64,000 nt of DNA from Rhynchospora pubera (GCA_028095005.1 CM051461.1:165946574-166010573); one strand, 5' to 3'; shown: positions 23,677-37,700, counted from the first letter of the stretch. Program-made: numbers and translations. Notes: generated by a model not told the origin, from the letters alone.

Positions 23677-24259
23677 CAGGGACGGAGCCGGCCAAAATTT
23701 AAGGGTGGACACCATCACAAATTAATAAATAAAATATTAAAAATTATTTTAAATAATAAAATAAAATAATTAAAGAATATTACCTTTTTAGCATAAATAA
23801 AAGTATCATGTATTTTTAAAGACAATTGTTTTATATTTTATTTTTTCTATGTTGTTTGAGCATGAATTGAACAAAAGTTAGAAGTTTCAACTCATCTAGC
23901 AACATGCGTTGATGCACGTAGTGGAACTATGGAAGGAGGAAAAATATAATCAAGAACAATGGTCTCTCCTGATTTTGTCGTTTTCCTTTTTAATCAATGA
24001 TGAATTAAATGTTGCAAACCCCAACAATAGAATAGTATAAAATACAGAAGAAAAATAAAGGAAAACTAGTCGTTTCATTTGGAAAGGAGAGCGCCTGAGC
24101 AAACTGTAGAGAAATTAGACCAAGGCCAAGGCACATGTATAATCCAAGCTCAGGCACTCTTTCAGTTTTTTAACGTGCAAAAGTCTTAACTGCACCACAA
24201 ATTTCGGCAAACAAGCCCAGGCATGTGCCTGGGCTTGCCCCTATGTAGCTCCGTTCATG
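23677..24259. mobile_element. hAT-type element, TSD GATCCTTG
   Basis: The ends CAGGGACGGAGC and GCTCCGTTCATG are imperfect inverted repeats, flanked by an exact 8-bp repeat GATCCTTG (23669-23676 and 24260-24267). The interior is AT-rich, with a GGGTGG / CCAGGC(A/T)TG-rich right side. It has no Ac-like subterminal word arrays, so it is a different hAT lineage from the TAGGG group. Confidence 0.85.
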
Positions 24260-24353
24260 GATCCTTGTACTTGTAAATTACAATCAATAGAATTAGTATT
24301 CTCTTTCATTAATCTCTCTTCTTCTTCCTCTCACCTTGATTGAGAAACTCTAT

Positions 24354-24493
24354 GGGTGCGTTTGGATATAAGAAGAAGAAAGAAGAAGAAGGAAGAAAAA
24401 AATTATAAACAATCCAAATTCTTCACAAAGTTACACACTTCTCAATACTTCTTTCCACTTCTTCCCTTCTTCCCACACCTATCCAAACGGAAC
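24354..24493. mobile_element. Tourist-like MITE
   Basis: The termini GGGTGCGTTTGGAT and ATCCAAACGGAAC enclose GAAGAAG runs and the family motif ACAATCCAAATTCTTCACAA. The expected 3-bp TSD is not exact (TAT on the left, TTA on the right). The interior is purine-rich on the left and pyrimidine-rich on the right, giving a strong hairpin. Confidence 0.75.
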
Positions 24494-24499
24494 TTATTA

Positions 24500-26680
24500 G
24501 ATACGGAACTTATTCAACAATATGATACGGAACTTATTAGATATCGGTAATGGCAATATATTGATCATGGTGCTATTATTATTTCTGCCTTTTCCAATGA
24601 AGCAACGAGACATGAACTGTAATGGGATGGTAAACTACCCTTCAAAATAAGCCGATTATGTCTGTGGTATTGAAGATATATATTGAAAAGCAACCAACAT
24701 ATCAATCTCAAAGAACAATAATTAGGAAAAATATGACATTCTCATCTTTCCAAATAAAAGGCCAGCTTTTTAAAGCAAATATAAGAAAATGTAATTTGAG
24801 ATTTAGTATTTCTCTGTAATTAGATACACTGGACATTATGAAATGCCAATTGAAATATATGTTTTCAAGAAAGATGGAGTTAATGCTTCTAAAATTTGTT
24901 TAAATGAAATGTTCATGGGTATCCTGCAACATCTACTGAAGATGCATGCACTTTATCTCTAAATTAAGGGTTGATTATTAAAACTAGCTGGAATTTAATT
25001 GTAAAATCATGTATAGAACTCTTTCAATAGTAGAAAATTAGCCAGTTAAATAAATCATCCAGTACAAAACATGAAGTTTACGAATGCTTAATAATTATAT
25101 ATCGTTTTCTTCTAAGAGGAAACGGATTTGGCTATGGTTAACTAATTTTAATAAATGCTTAATATCCTTTACCATTATAAAAGATACATCCAAATGTATT
25201 ACTAAAGATAAGGGGTATATACATATAGTTTGAATAGAAGAAAAAAGTTTGTTTAAACCAAGTTTATTATTTGAAAAAACATTTACTGCTGTAATTATCT
25301 CTTTGATAGATATTGATGTTTGGTTGGACTAGGTATTCCATATTCCCATGGATGCAACTTTTTCACAAAATAATCCAGATAATATGGAGCGAATTGCAAG
25401 ATCTGAAAAAGAGGAGGTAAACATTGGTATTTGGTACCGGTTTGGTGACGCCGCAAGAGAAACGAGAACGATTTGTAGTTGGAGCATAAGGGATGAATTT
25501 GTAAACTAAGAATGATTGTTTAATATTTATCAATCTACTTATTTTAAGAAGATTTGTGTTGGGATAATATTGATAGGGATTTTTGAGTATTCCGTACGGA
25601 AAAGCAAAGACCTCTCATTGTAAAACCCTCTCTGAGTATATCTGTATGAATTTGAGCCATTTATTTAAAAAAAAAATTGAACGAGTTTGATAATAGCCTA
25701 TTATGTATTGCTTGATGGAACTGGAGGATTAGATCTGACTTGGTTCATCTAAGTATCTAACTCAAAATATATAAGTCTATTTTTAGAAGCAGCTGAACCC
25801 TTGTCTAATATAAATAATAAATATATTTTGTAAGAAAATTCTGTAGTAGACTAAATTTTCGTAGAGGATTATTTTGTGTATGTTGTGCGTAACTTTTTTT
25901 TTTTTTCAAATCTCTGTGATCTTTCATATTGTGATACACAGCTCCAAAAAAAAGGAAACTTTCCAGTTTAATGCGTGAGACCCTAAAGTTAATCTTAGAC
26001 ATTTCTAGTTTCAAATGAATGGATAGAGAACCTATAAGTAATAAGTATGCGCTCACTAAAGTCTGAATAGGATTCCGGAATCACACAGTTAATGTGAATT
26101 GCAATTTGCAAAGCCATGTTGTGCATATTTGGGCTATAACCTTAAAGGCCCATACCTGTTTTTTTTAATAATATTACCTAAGCAAAAATTCAATTAAATT
26201 CTTGGGCCCACGAATCCAATTAAAATGCTAATTCGGAACTGAAAAATCATAGGCTATGCGGCACAAGTTGTGTACCCGGAGTGAATTAGGAAAATCTGTA
26301 TCTGTGGTACGGATACTAAATAGATGTCGAAATCGTAAAAAAGAAAATGCGCATACATGCAATGCAAATATTTTAAACGATATATGTGTATCAGTTGATG
26401 TTCATAGTAAGTATATAATATATAAAAGTATTTCAATAAAAATGAAACAGAGAAGTTAGAATTTGAGATGTACAGATAAGTTTTGATAATTTGGTATTTT
26501 TATAAGAACCGAAAAACTATAGTGTAATATCTTTATTATTCAGATTCAAACAGTTCAAATAGTCGCAAGCAGTGTTTTACAAAATCAGATCGAACTGGAT
26601 GGCTCGGATGAGTTTATATGTTTCTCGCATAGCTGGTTTTCTCACGTGCCCACTTTTTTGTCCTCCATCCTCTCTCGTCG
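24500..26680. other. AT-rich intergenic DNA, no gene seen
   Basis: Nothing with protein character, and no bounded mobile element that I could delimit. Confidence 0.5.
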
Positions 26681-26685
26681 CTTAT

Positions 26686-26842
26686 GGCTCCGTTTGGATA
26701 GGTGTGGGAAGAAGGAAAGAAGGGAAGAAGTGGGAAGAAGTATTGGGAAGTGTGTAATTTTGTGAAGAGTTTGGATTGTTTATAATAAATTTCCTTCCCT
26801 TCTTTTCTTCTTCTTTCTTCCCACACGTATCCAAACAGAGCC
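26686..26842. mobile_element. Tourist-like MITE, TSD TAT
   Basis: The termini GGCTCCGTTTGGAT and ATCCAAACAGAGCC are flanked by TAT (26683-26685 and 26843-26845). It is 157 bp long, the same as the copy at 27950. A GGAAGAAGG-rich left half pairs with a CTTCTTTCC-rich right half. Confidence 0.88.
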
Positions 26843-27949
26843 TATAATATGCAATCTCACTAAGGGGTTGGATACTTGAATAGTACTATTATTTTTTTTT
26901 TTTACAATACCAAATCATAAATCAAAAGTAAAGACTTCATAGCATCGTATGTTCGAAATTTAAAATTTTAAGCACCATTTATCATTTATGGCTAGTTTCG
27001 GTATTGGGGATATATCACAAGCCAGCCACAACCCACAACTTAGTACCAAAGTTAAAGTTGACCCCAGTCAACTTTATTGGAAGTTTAAAGAAGAATAAAG
27101 AATCTGTGAAATAAGTACTGACATAAATTTGTGTTCGCTTGCCAACAAACTTCTGGTGCTATTTACTTGGAAGTTGAAGACCTGTATCATAAGTATCTCC
27201 GCGTTGACCTTTTGGGTTTTGTGTTTCCCAACTACATTGACTTTTGAGGAACGGGATGGGGAACTGGACCGACTGCCACTGGTAGTGGTAGTCTAGCACA
27301 GAAGTCAAGGCGACCAGCTTTGATGGTGGAGTTTAATTGTATACCAGATCGGGTTGCATTCTCTTTTCTTCACACAAAAGTAGACTCAATCTTCTTCTTA
27401 TCCAAGGCATGATGTTTTATCTGCTGATTCTGTTCTGAATTCATAAAGAAAAATAAAAGTTCACCAGCTTGGTCTTTCAAAATTTGTCTATTTTGTTTTT
27501 TTTTTTAACTTTTTTACTATTTACCTCGCGGATATGGACCTCTTCAGTTGCTTGTAGAAATAAATACATAATATTTCTTACAAATTTAGCAGGTGCTGAA
27601 AATTGATACAATTTATACCGAAATTAGAATAATACAAATAATATGTGAAGGTTAATTAACAATTTACCGATTCGTGGGAACTGTCGGTGGTGATAGATTA
27701 ATTTTGATACACGATAGGTTAAAATCAAATTACCTCTTAGCCTAATTAAAAAAAAATTGTGAATATTGATACACGATATATTAATTTTGAGGTAAACTGT
27801 ATTTACGTCTTTAGTTAAAACGCAATGCAGCAGCATGCTCAATCAATTATATGGCAGACTTCATAATATAACATTATGAAGGGATAACTTTATAAATGTA
27901 GAGCTATATTTTTATGTGCCTTCAACACTCTATTTTTTTAATAAATTAA

Positions 27950-28106
27950 GGGTGCGTTTGGATAGGTGTGGGAAGAAGGGAAGAAGGGAAGAAGTGGGAA
28001 GAAATATTGGAAAGTGTGTAACTTTGTGAAGAGTTTGGATTGTTTATAATTTTTTTTCTTCCCATCTTCCTTCTTCCTCTTCTTCTTCTCTCATCCAAAC
28101 GCACCC
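27950..28106. mobile_element. Tourist-like MITE, TSD TAA
   Basis: The termini GGGTGCGTTTGGAT and ATCCAAACGCACCC are perfect complements, flanked by TAA (27947-27949 and 28107-28109). This is the canonical TWA target of PIF/Harbinger elements, and the best-preserved copy of its family here. Confidence 0.92.
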
Positions 28107-28700
28107 TAAAAGAAGAAACGAACCTGCTATAATCTCAGTCACTGACCAAAATTGGCCGTAAACCAATATGAAAACAATAAGTGCTTAAAACTTTGTTGGT
28201 TCCAAGAGGTGGACTCTTTTTGCATGTGATATTACAGACATGAATACTAGAATCTACATAAATACATTTCTATAAAATGCTGATTTTTTTATTACCTATA
28301 TTATTTGGTGCACTCGGATTCATAGATACAAATTAATCTGCATGAATCCGTAGACAGTAAAATATATGGCTTGAATTCAAATCCATATTAACTCATTGAA
28401 CGTATTCACTTTTGAAATCCATTTTAAGAGCAATTGGTTCCAAATTCACCCCCATTCATATACCCCCTTGCGGCCTCGCTACTTCTGTTCTGTCACCCTG
28501 CTGCATGAAAAAAAGTTCTCTGAAATTTGCAAAATAAACCTGTTTTGGAAAAAAAAAACAGGAACATAATTAGAAGCATGCTCGTAATAGAAATGAATAT
28601 AGTACGATAGAAATTTACATTTTTCCTTCCTAAAAGGAAAAAAGCAAAACAAATAAGAAACTACTTCTGTGAAATGAAGGAGAGTTGATAATACAAATTA
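28107..28700. other. AT-rich intergenic DNA
   Basis: No gene or bounded repeat is seen. Confidence 0.5.
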
Positions 28701-28774
28701 TACTTGAATTAACAACAGACACACCTGCCCAACTTTTTCTCCCAACCATGGAGAACTTCACCTCCTGCAGATTG

Positions 28775-29330
28775 CCCCACTAGTAAGTTATTACATGAAT
28801 GCAGACCACCACATTGTACGGATAAGGTGCATGAAATAATTACATACACGCTTATGCATCTGGATCGAAATGAGAATTGAGTAACAAAATTAACCTCGTG
28901 TTGCAAATTGCCACACTTGCTAGTTAAGATGAATGTAGAAAACTACACTTTATGGAGAAGCAAGATGAAATTGTCAAGAGATACATTTGATACATTCGAA
29001 TCACAATTAGAATTTTGTAACAAAATTTACCTCAGATTGCAGATTGCCGCACGTAGCAAATTAAAAGATTGTAATTTGCAACACTTGCTAGTTAAGAGGA
29101 ATGTAGAAAACTACACTTTATGGAGAAGCAAGATGAAATTGTCAAGAGATACATTTGATACATTCGAATCACAATTAGAATTTTGTAACAAAATTTACCT
29201 CAGATTGCAGATTGCCGCACGTAGCAAATTAAAAGATTGTAGGTAACTGCAGTAAGCTGCATGAAAGTATTAAATGTACATTTGATACATCCAGACCAGG
29301 GACACAATCAGGACTGGTTAAAACAAATGA
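28775..29330 (+). repeat. 168-bp tandem repeat, two near-identical units plus degenerate flanks
   Basis: A unit beginning CACTTGCTAGTTAAGA at 28914 repeats at 29082 with very few changes (period 168). A degenerate unit precedes it (from about 28775, with TAACAAAATTAACCTC) and a partial one follows (to about 29330, with ACATTTGATACATCC). The two central units share an open frame of 112 codons, because 168 is a multiple of three. The encoded 56-residue repeat has no known similarity, so I do not call it a gene. Confidence 0.9.
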
Positions 29331-29357
29331 AACATTAGTACAAAGCTGATAACAAGG

Positions 29358-29565
29358 AAGATCATCTTAAATTTCCACACAAGACAAGCTAATCCGGTAC
29401 CAATATTTGTGGCCTGGTACTTACACTGATCTGGTGATGATGGTTTGATAACTCAGTAGAGAAGGACATCTCAGATTTCTGCACTATGCAAGCTGGACAG
29501 GTACCGATATCAGTGGCCTAGTGCAGACACTGGTTTGGTGATTGATAGTTTGAGAACGCAATATT
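29358..29565 (+). repeat. 104-bp tandem duplication, diverged
   Basis: Two units start AAGATCATCT (29358) and AAGGACATCT (29462). They stay alignable throughout, sharing GGTACC(A/G)ATAT and GTGGCCT(G/A)GT. The repeat lies just after the 168-bp repeat and is unrelated to it in sequence. Confidence 0.82.
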
Positions 29566-30565
29566 ACCCTAAACTATAGTATAGGATATTTCAACAATAC
29601 CACACAGATACCAGATGGGTCTGTACTAACCAAAATTCTTAAATATTGCCTACAATTAGTTCTTTGTCCAGATATATTCTGAATTACATGATAAACAAAA
29701 TTTTAAAAGAGTGAAAAGAGAAGTCCGTCTGACCAAAAAATTCACATCCTATGAAATCTGACCTGCAGAATAATATCAACTCCAAATATAATCAGCACGA
29801 GCATACAAATGATAACCGAACAACCCTATGTCAAACCTGGCCATACAAGTTATGTTAATTTTTAATATTTTTTAAGCCTATTGATGTATTGTTGATGTGA
29901 ATATATTTAAGTTGAGATGTAAATTTAAAATGTACATAAGAGATAAGGAAAAACATTGATGTTAGGGTTGAAACCTCAAAACACAATATGGGATCCCTAT
30001 TGGTCATAACAGCCCCATAGGAAAAAAGAAAATAAAAAAAGGGAGAACCTGTACACTTATTAGATAGATACAAACAGGGAAAAACAGCACAAATAGTTGC
30101 AGAAAGAAATCATAATCAACGTAGTGCAGGCAGTACAAACCAGTTTTTAATTGGTCTAACAAGAACGTCCACAAAAACATTCAGTATCAACAAAGTATAA
30201 TATTTAATAACCATCGCCTGCTCTTCATTTTATGTGTAATAATTAATCAACCAAGAGAAAAACTGAAAAGGAGTACCCTATCTAATTAACCATAATAAAA
30301 AAAAAGAGATGAAGCCACCAAGCCATATTGACAATTATTAATGATTTTACCAAAATACCCTTCAAGGTCTGTAGGCCGTTTCACCTTTTATTGGGAGGCA
30401 AAATGATATTTTTATTTTAAGAGTTTCATAATAAGTTTTAGTGTTGGCTTTTCATTGTACATCTTTTATAATATATTTGCCAATAAAGAAGTTCTTCAAC
30501 CATGGAAACTCTGAAATTGACTCCTAATTGTATTTGCCAAGACATACAACAATTTAATAAAGTAT

Positions 30566-30747
30566 GGCCCTAATCAAAATTCCTTTTTTTCAAACATAGG
30601 ATTTCATTTCATTAGAAATTTTGCGATCAAAATTAACGGATTTGGTGTCATTTGGTTGTAATTTCTATGTTATTAGATCCAACAAAATCCTGAGAAATCA
30701 ATTGAAATGAAATGAAATACCGCGTAAAAAACATTTTGATCAAGGCC
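30566..30747. mobile_element. PIF-type MITE with ATCAAAAT termini, TSD TAT
   Basis: The termini GGCCCTAATCAAAAT and ATTTTGATCAAGGCC are flanked by TAT (30563-30565 and 30748-30750). A second inverted pair lies inside (GGATTTCATTTCATT and AATGAAATGAAAT). A sister copy lies at 63565-63745. This subfamily differs from the CGTTTGGAT Tourist copies. Confidence 0.85.
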
Positions 30748-30922
30748 TATGTATTATTGCTATCGTAAACTAATAATTGAAAATCAATAATATACTCAAT
30801 TAATTATAAAGTAATCAATAGGAATAAAAAAGTCAAATCTCAACCTGAAGTCAGAAATTGTCCAGACTAAGAAAAAAATGTTAAGGGGGGTTGTCTAACC
30901 AGATAAGTGTAATTTTTCCTCA

Positions 30923-30940
30923 CCCCCCCCCCCCCCCCCC
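30923..30940. repeat. C homopolymer, 18 bases
   Basis: A run of 18 C bases in an otherwise AT-rich stretch. Its exact length may be affected by sequencing. Confidence 0.9.
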
Positions 30941-31726
30941 AATGCAAGGTTGTCTGCAGGTAGAGAAGAGGTGGGGTGTGTATAAAAATATTATGTCAAA
31001 ACAAAATGCCCTTACAGAGCAATACCTAAGCTTTCTTGGTGCTTATATACATGCAAGTCAAATTAACTAAACTAAAAGCAAGAAACAGTATTATTAAGAT
31101 AATCGTCAAAATGATAAACAATTCCAAAAGAAAAGCACCTGCAAGGGATGAAGAAGAACGAAATAAGCATTCTCTTTCCATAAACTCATACCTTAAATGG
31201 AGGGGATAGCTGCACCATAATCAACATCAGATTCCCTGCTTATCTCCAACAATTACTATTCCATCCAGTACTTCTACTGACAGTCACATTTCAATACTTA
31301 GCTGGTATCAGAGAGACTAGTACAATATCATAATCACATTTAATCAGCACAAAAATCACAGGGGTTCTAGTTTCAGGTTTCCAAACTAGAAGAACAGATA
31401 AGAATGCATCTTTTTTGGGTATGTCAATTTAGCTTTTAGAGAACTGTACAACAGAAAATAAAACACTACTCCCATGTTTGATAATCTAAGGAAAAGAATA
31501 TCGCTATTCTTCTAAGCTAAAATGACCAACAGCTAAAATCAGATGCCCATTGACCACTATTTTCTCTATATGCCTCATTCAGTCACAACTTCCTAATTAA
31601 CAAAAAAAGAAAAAGGTGATCATCCGCCTTCTTTTAAGCAGCCAAAAAGTAGGTACTCCAATTATACCCACATCCTTCTGCAATTCAGATTGCTTGATCA
31701 CAGTTGAATTTCCTGCAAAAAGCGCA

Positions 31727-34700
31727 TCAAGAGCCAGAAACTCCTCTAGCTTGCATTTGCCTCTCGATCAATTTGTCAACTAAAGTACGAATCTGCAATT
31801 GATTATGGATACATGTTAGTTATCATGTGATCTGAGAAGTAGAATGAGATTTTCTTTATCAAAAACTAAGAATTGGCAACAAAAAGAATGAAAAGAAAGT
31901 TTTACCACTAGTTTAGATAAATCTGAAACCATGGGTCATACCTTGTTCTTCCGTTTGAAATCAAGAAATTCAAAAGCTGACATCCCTTTTTCTGCCTCTG
32001 ACAACTGATCCAGAACCTGGCAAAGATGAGATGAGGGAGATACAATTAAGAATAAACTAAGAGCTTTAATAGATAATAGGGTGTGGTTGCTGAGTTATTT
32101 ATTGGGATGCTTAACCTGATGGCAGATGGGGAAGTTCCCAGCCATGGCCAAATCCTAATTAATTTTTAGAAATAAAATTGGCCCAAATTTGTTTACGAAC
32201 TCAGAATACATGCAAAATCAGAAGATACTACTTTGGATAGGGTCAATCCATCATGCCACCAGAACAAAAAACTTCTGATCTTCTGGTCTGACTAGATCAG
32301 ATTTTAATGAAACCTGACATCATAACTCTCCCGATCTAGCTCCAAAAGGTGAATACCAAACAAAAACAACAGGAAAAAAAAAAGGTTCTACCTTAGTGAC
32401 AGTCTTCTTCATGATCGCCTTATAACCCTCCCGATCTAGCTTGTTGGTCTTGTAAAGCGGCTTCAGCAATGTTGCCACATAATCCAATATCCCCTGCTTG
32501 ACCCGCTCCACTCCATGAGCCCGACCCTCTGAATTCTTCTTGCTATCTTCCGCCTGTGAGGGCAAGCTCCCACCTAGCCTTGCATTCTGCAAGGCTACAG
32601 CTTCCACTGGCTCCTCTCGTTCAGGAATACACAATCGACTGTAAAACTCGGGATAAGCTTCGAAAGACTGATCCAGCCACCTTTCAATTGCCGACGCATC
32701 CTTCACACCATCAACTCTTACCAGGTCTACATCAACCCATGCAGTTCTAAAGATCAGTCTATTTTCAGGCACACCGCTACACTCTACTACATCTTCCCTG
32801 ATTGTGGGACATGGATAGCTGTTTGTAGACATTCTTGGAATATCATGATTCGAGAAAGGAATCTGATTCTGACAAGCAGGAACCCTAAAGCTGATTTCAG
32901 GATCTCCACTTAAGAGGCGGCGCCTTTGATCAGATTCTTCAGTGTGCAACCTATTTGCAAACTTATGGAAGGAAGGTATTTTAGGAAGCTCGAGGGCTGC
33001 TTTCTCTGCCTCAGCAGATGCATATGCCTAAAATCAAGAATGGAGAGAAATGCTATAAAAAAAGGAATGATACTATTTATCTATTTTATTTATTAATAAA
33101 AGTGTACACAAATGGACACAAACCTGTCTGATTAATTGTGTTTTTCTGTACATAAATCTTTGTGTCCTCTTACAAAAAAAAAATAAATATTCAGAATCAA
33201 TCAGAACAAAAACCAAACTTTCTACTAAATTTAAGGGGAAAGTGCATTGATTCAAAAGGAAATTGAAAAAAAAAACCAGAATTAACTAATCCTGTACTGT
33301 GTAATAGCTTTGGACAAATGAATCCCCAAAAGTTCCATTTAAATTGTGAACATTCATCCTAATATTTTTGGCTAGAATAAGACGTAACATTGCAGGAGAA
33401 TATTAATGAAAGGTCAGGTCTGACATACAAAAACAAGAAAACCAGAAAAATTTCAATATTCAACAGTTAACTGGGAAAAATGCTATAACAATGTGATGCT
33501 ATCAATACCTGAGCAGCTGCAATGGCTGCGGCGCGGGCAGCTTCAGCAGCAGCAAAGGCTGCAGCCTCTTCTTCAGACATAATTGGGATTGCTTCTCCCT
33601 CTGACTCTACAGCATGCACTGTTCTTTGTGAATGTAGAGAGCTTGCTTCAGATTTGGCATCTAACATTGCTTCTGTTCTCATTGCTCTACCTTCAGGTTT
33701 TTTGTTTGATTTTGAAATCTGCATGGTTCCTTTAATTTGTGGATCCCTGACTTGCAACAACCTCAGCCCGCCATTCTTAGCCTTTTCTTTCCGGAATATC
33801 TCTATCCATACTCTAACAAGCTGACTTGCTATTGCACGGATGTCTCGGCTGGTGTGCAGACATACTTTCTCTTTTACCGTCCTTCCAACACCTGAAAGAA
33901 CCATAATTTGGTTTAATTAAGGAATCAATATATAAACCAAATCAGTTAAGAGCCACAGAACTAACCTGATATACGTACAGCTACCAAGTCAGTTGACACA
34001 AGCACAAGCAACCGCACACAATGTCGCAACAATTGGGTTGAGTTCTTCCCCAGTGAATCCTTCACAAGAAAATTAAAATATGCATCATCAGCCTAACTGA
34101 AGTACAAAATTCATTTTGACACAACACCAAAATTCAAACATACAAGAATCCAGGAGTTAAGAGTGCCCAGTCCTTCCTTGGAGCCAGCAAAAGACTTGAG
34201 GGCATCTACAGGAAGCCGAAGCAATTCCTTTGCCAGATGCAACCGTCCAGAGGTACTCTTAGCATTAAAAAACATCTCCTTTAGCAATGCCTCCTTGTTG
34301 ACTGAAGGATACATGGCCCTAGATAAATCGCATGCCTCCAGCCTCCTTGACATGTCCCTAACCTCATTTCTTGCACGATCAGATCGTCTGTTAGCAGTCT
34401 TGCTTGCGCTCTCCATGGCTTCAACCTCAGCCACAAAGTCCCTACCAACACAGAGCAAATCTATTATACGCACAGCTTCACGTATTCCACTAAGCATTGC
34501 GCCTCCAACAGTGTCAGGATGCTCCTTGCAGGTGGCCTCACCGGCAAAGAACAAACAATTTGCAACTGGTTTTCCCAAGATATCATAATCTTCGCCTGAT
34601 GCACCTACAGCAACATATGAGTAGGATCCTCGGGTAAATGGTTCGGAACCCCAATTAGTGACCACAGAGCCAACTGGGTCTGGCACTGTCAACTTGCTGA

Positions 34701-37700
34701 ATATCCTTCGGAGCACCATCATAGCATGCGCCACATGGTCTGCGGGGCTAATAGTCTGCCCGTCTACAGCTGCCTTACCGGCCACAAGTGCTATCAGAAC
34801 AGGGGCATCACAAGTCTTTTTGACATTCCAAAACATGAAGCACCTGCCCCTCAGATCTGTCTCCTCAGCTGTAGCCCCAAAATAGTCAACAGTCTCATCC
34901 CAAAAAACACTGGGGAACTCCAAAACAACCTTGTTCAGAACACCAAATCCCAGCCGTTTTATGGACATCTTTTTCCAGTCTGGCAAATCAGGAGAGAATT
35001 TGATGGATGCTGCTTTTAGGCAACCAAGGGGTATCGTCACAAGAACAGCATCTCCATCAAATTCACTACCATTTGATGTGCAAACCTTTGCCTTCTTCCC
35101 ACTTGAAACATCTTCATAATGCACTTCAGTTACCACATGGCTCAAGCGAACATCTAACCCATTAGCCATGTTCTCGACAACAGAGCTAAAACCACCTTTA
35201 ATCATGCAGTGAGCCCCACCAAACCCTCCATAAGCATCATCCTGATTCCAGTGGGGGAGTGAGACCTCCTTGAGCATCGTCGCGCAGCCATATTCCAAGT
35301 GTGCAAAATGCCAATTCATAACTCGCCGCTCCATTGGTGTAAGTACATCTGTTCCATCAATGTTCTTGCCTATTTCATCCAACCCATCACACTCTATAAC
35401 AGATGGTGTAAAACCAGACTCTCGATGCTTTCTTAGACCATATTCCAGCCCATGCTCCAGAGATAGCTGAGTTGACTTCTCACCATGGTGAGCCACAAGA
35501 AGCGCCATTTCATCAAGAAGGGTGTTGTACTCTGCTTCCAGAGCCTCATCCATAGCAGGAGGAACCTTGTCACCTGTCAGTGAATCATACAACGGGCAGT
35601 CGCTGTTTAGTACTGTTAGCTCAAGACCGAGTTGAGAGCAGATGAGAGCTGACGGATCAGGTTGCCTCTCGGTTGCCAGGTCAGCCTCCACTCCGGTAAT
35701 GATGCTGGCACCAAGATCAACTGGGACTGAGAGCGACATGCGATCTGTGTGGACTCGTCCACCTATCCTGTCACGTGCCTCAAGAACAGTGACATGGAAT
35801 CCCTGACAGTGCAGATGGCGTGCAGCAGCCAGGCCAGATGGACCAGCTCCTATTATGATAATTTTCTTCTGGTTTACAGTGTCATAGAGGGGTAGCTTAG
35901 GACCAAAAGGCTCCCCTTTAACAGAGTCCTTGATGGTGGAGGCTTCATATATATCTAGAGTTGGGTCCTCACAAAGGTTGGCTTTGCCACTGTAAGGGGC
36001 AAGATTGTTTTTTGAGCTTGCCAATGCAATTTCGTTCATTTCCTCCAGCTTGTGTCTCTTTATATCTTCAATATGAGTCCCAGCTGGTTTGACCTCGGGG
36101 TTACATGCCTCTTTTTCAGATGCAATGCCAGCATTTATATAACCCTGAAGGACAAGAAAAAAAAAGGATTACTACAAAATACCATTATCTTTAGGTACTT
36201 GGGGGAATATTTAAAATTAATATCAAATTTATTGTCCTTAGTATAATAAAGAAAAGCTCCTGCATCTCAGGGCCTTAACCATGTAGAGCTAGAGAGGAAG
36301 AGAGGGAATCCGTATAGCTTCTGCCACGTTATTAATATAATTTAACAAAAGAAAGTATAAGATGCTTACATTTTGATTGAGAAAGAGATAAATTTCACGT
36401 ATCAGTGATTCACGAGGTGATTCATCTTCCAAAGGAGTGTCAGATACACCGAAGCTGGAAAGCGGCAATATATGTTTGACATCTTTCCTCCAGTGGCTTA
36501 ATATCATATTTCTGAAATTAGAACAAAAAAAAACAGACAAGTTTAAGACCATAAAGATAACTGGTGTAGGTACCAGAGAGAAGGAAAAAGATTCAAGTAT
36601 AGCTGATGAAGGATATAAGGGATATAGCAAAACACACACACATGCCCACGCACACGCGCACAAAACAGAGGTCTTTCTATCAATTAGTTTACATTTGGTG
36701 AAGGAAAATATTAGAGATTGCTTTATCAATACCGATGACAAATTTTGCGAAAGATAAATAATTCCACCACAAGCACATATCTCAACAAAGCTCATCACTG
36801 ACGAAAACTGCATCAAATTCATCTTATCAAAAAAAGGATACACAGTACCAGTTATGATTGCCAGTTATTGAATGGTAAATTAAACTTATCTACTTCAAAT
36901 TAGCTTACAGACAGTTTAGTAAATCATTACATGCAGCTTGGTGAACTCCAATGACAAATCTTGCGAAAAGTGACCCTACCACAAGGACATATCTCAACAA
37001 AGGACATCATGATGATGACTATGTTAAATTCTGTTTTTACTTTTTAATGATAACCAACCTCTACACACCACTGCCATAAAAAAGTGTAGTATTTAAAGTA
37101 ATTGTCGATTAAAGCAACATTTGACAACCGATCATGCACTATTCCATTTATTTGAATCAATCCAAAGTAAACAAAAAAATAAAATAAAAACACACATAAT
37201 GACATATAAAAGCGTGGTACTTAAAGTAAGGTATTCAATTGCATTTCCCTTGCATTTATTAATTCTCTTGGTATTTCCAGCAAATATGAATATGTCAATG
37301 GATCTAGGTCTGTTTTAAATGTAAGGATACAGCCACATAAAATAATGCAAGAGCAGTATAGATGTGGACACAATTATTGAACTAAATACTACATGTCTCG
37401 GTAACTGTGTGAATGTGCCTCAACTGATTTGTTTATATACACATCTACATATGCACATTGACATAGAAAAGAAACCAGTACACAACAAAGCATTTTTTTG
37501 TCTATTAAAGGAACTGATTGAAAATCTGACCATCAAAGTTTGAGATGTCAGGTTATTTATTATATTTCCTATAGAAGACTACAAAATTCATAAATGAATC
37601 CTTTAACAATTCATAATGCAAGACACAAATAGTAGAGAAAGTGGTAACAAACCTGCATTCAAGATATTCCTGAAGGCCCCCTTTGCGCTTCAACAATTCT

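Larger units (their letters stand above)
29566..31726. other. region between tandem repeats and the LDL3 gene
   Basis: The stretch contains one MITE (30566-30747), an 18-base C run (30923-30940) and the presumed 3' UTR of the LDL3-type gene close to its right end. I see no gene. Confidence 0.5.

Noticed and set aside
30923..30940. Run of 18 C bases as a possible structured regulatory site
   Set aside because: Most simply a homopolymer microsatellite; nothing nearby links it to a gene.
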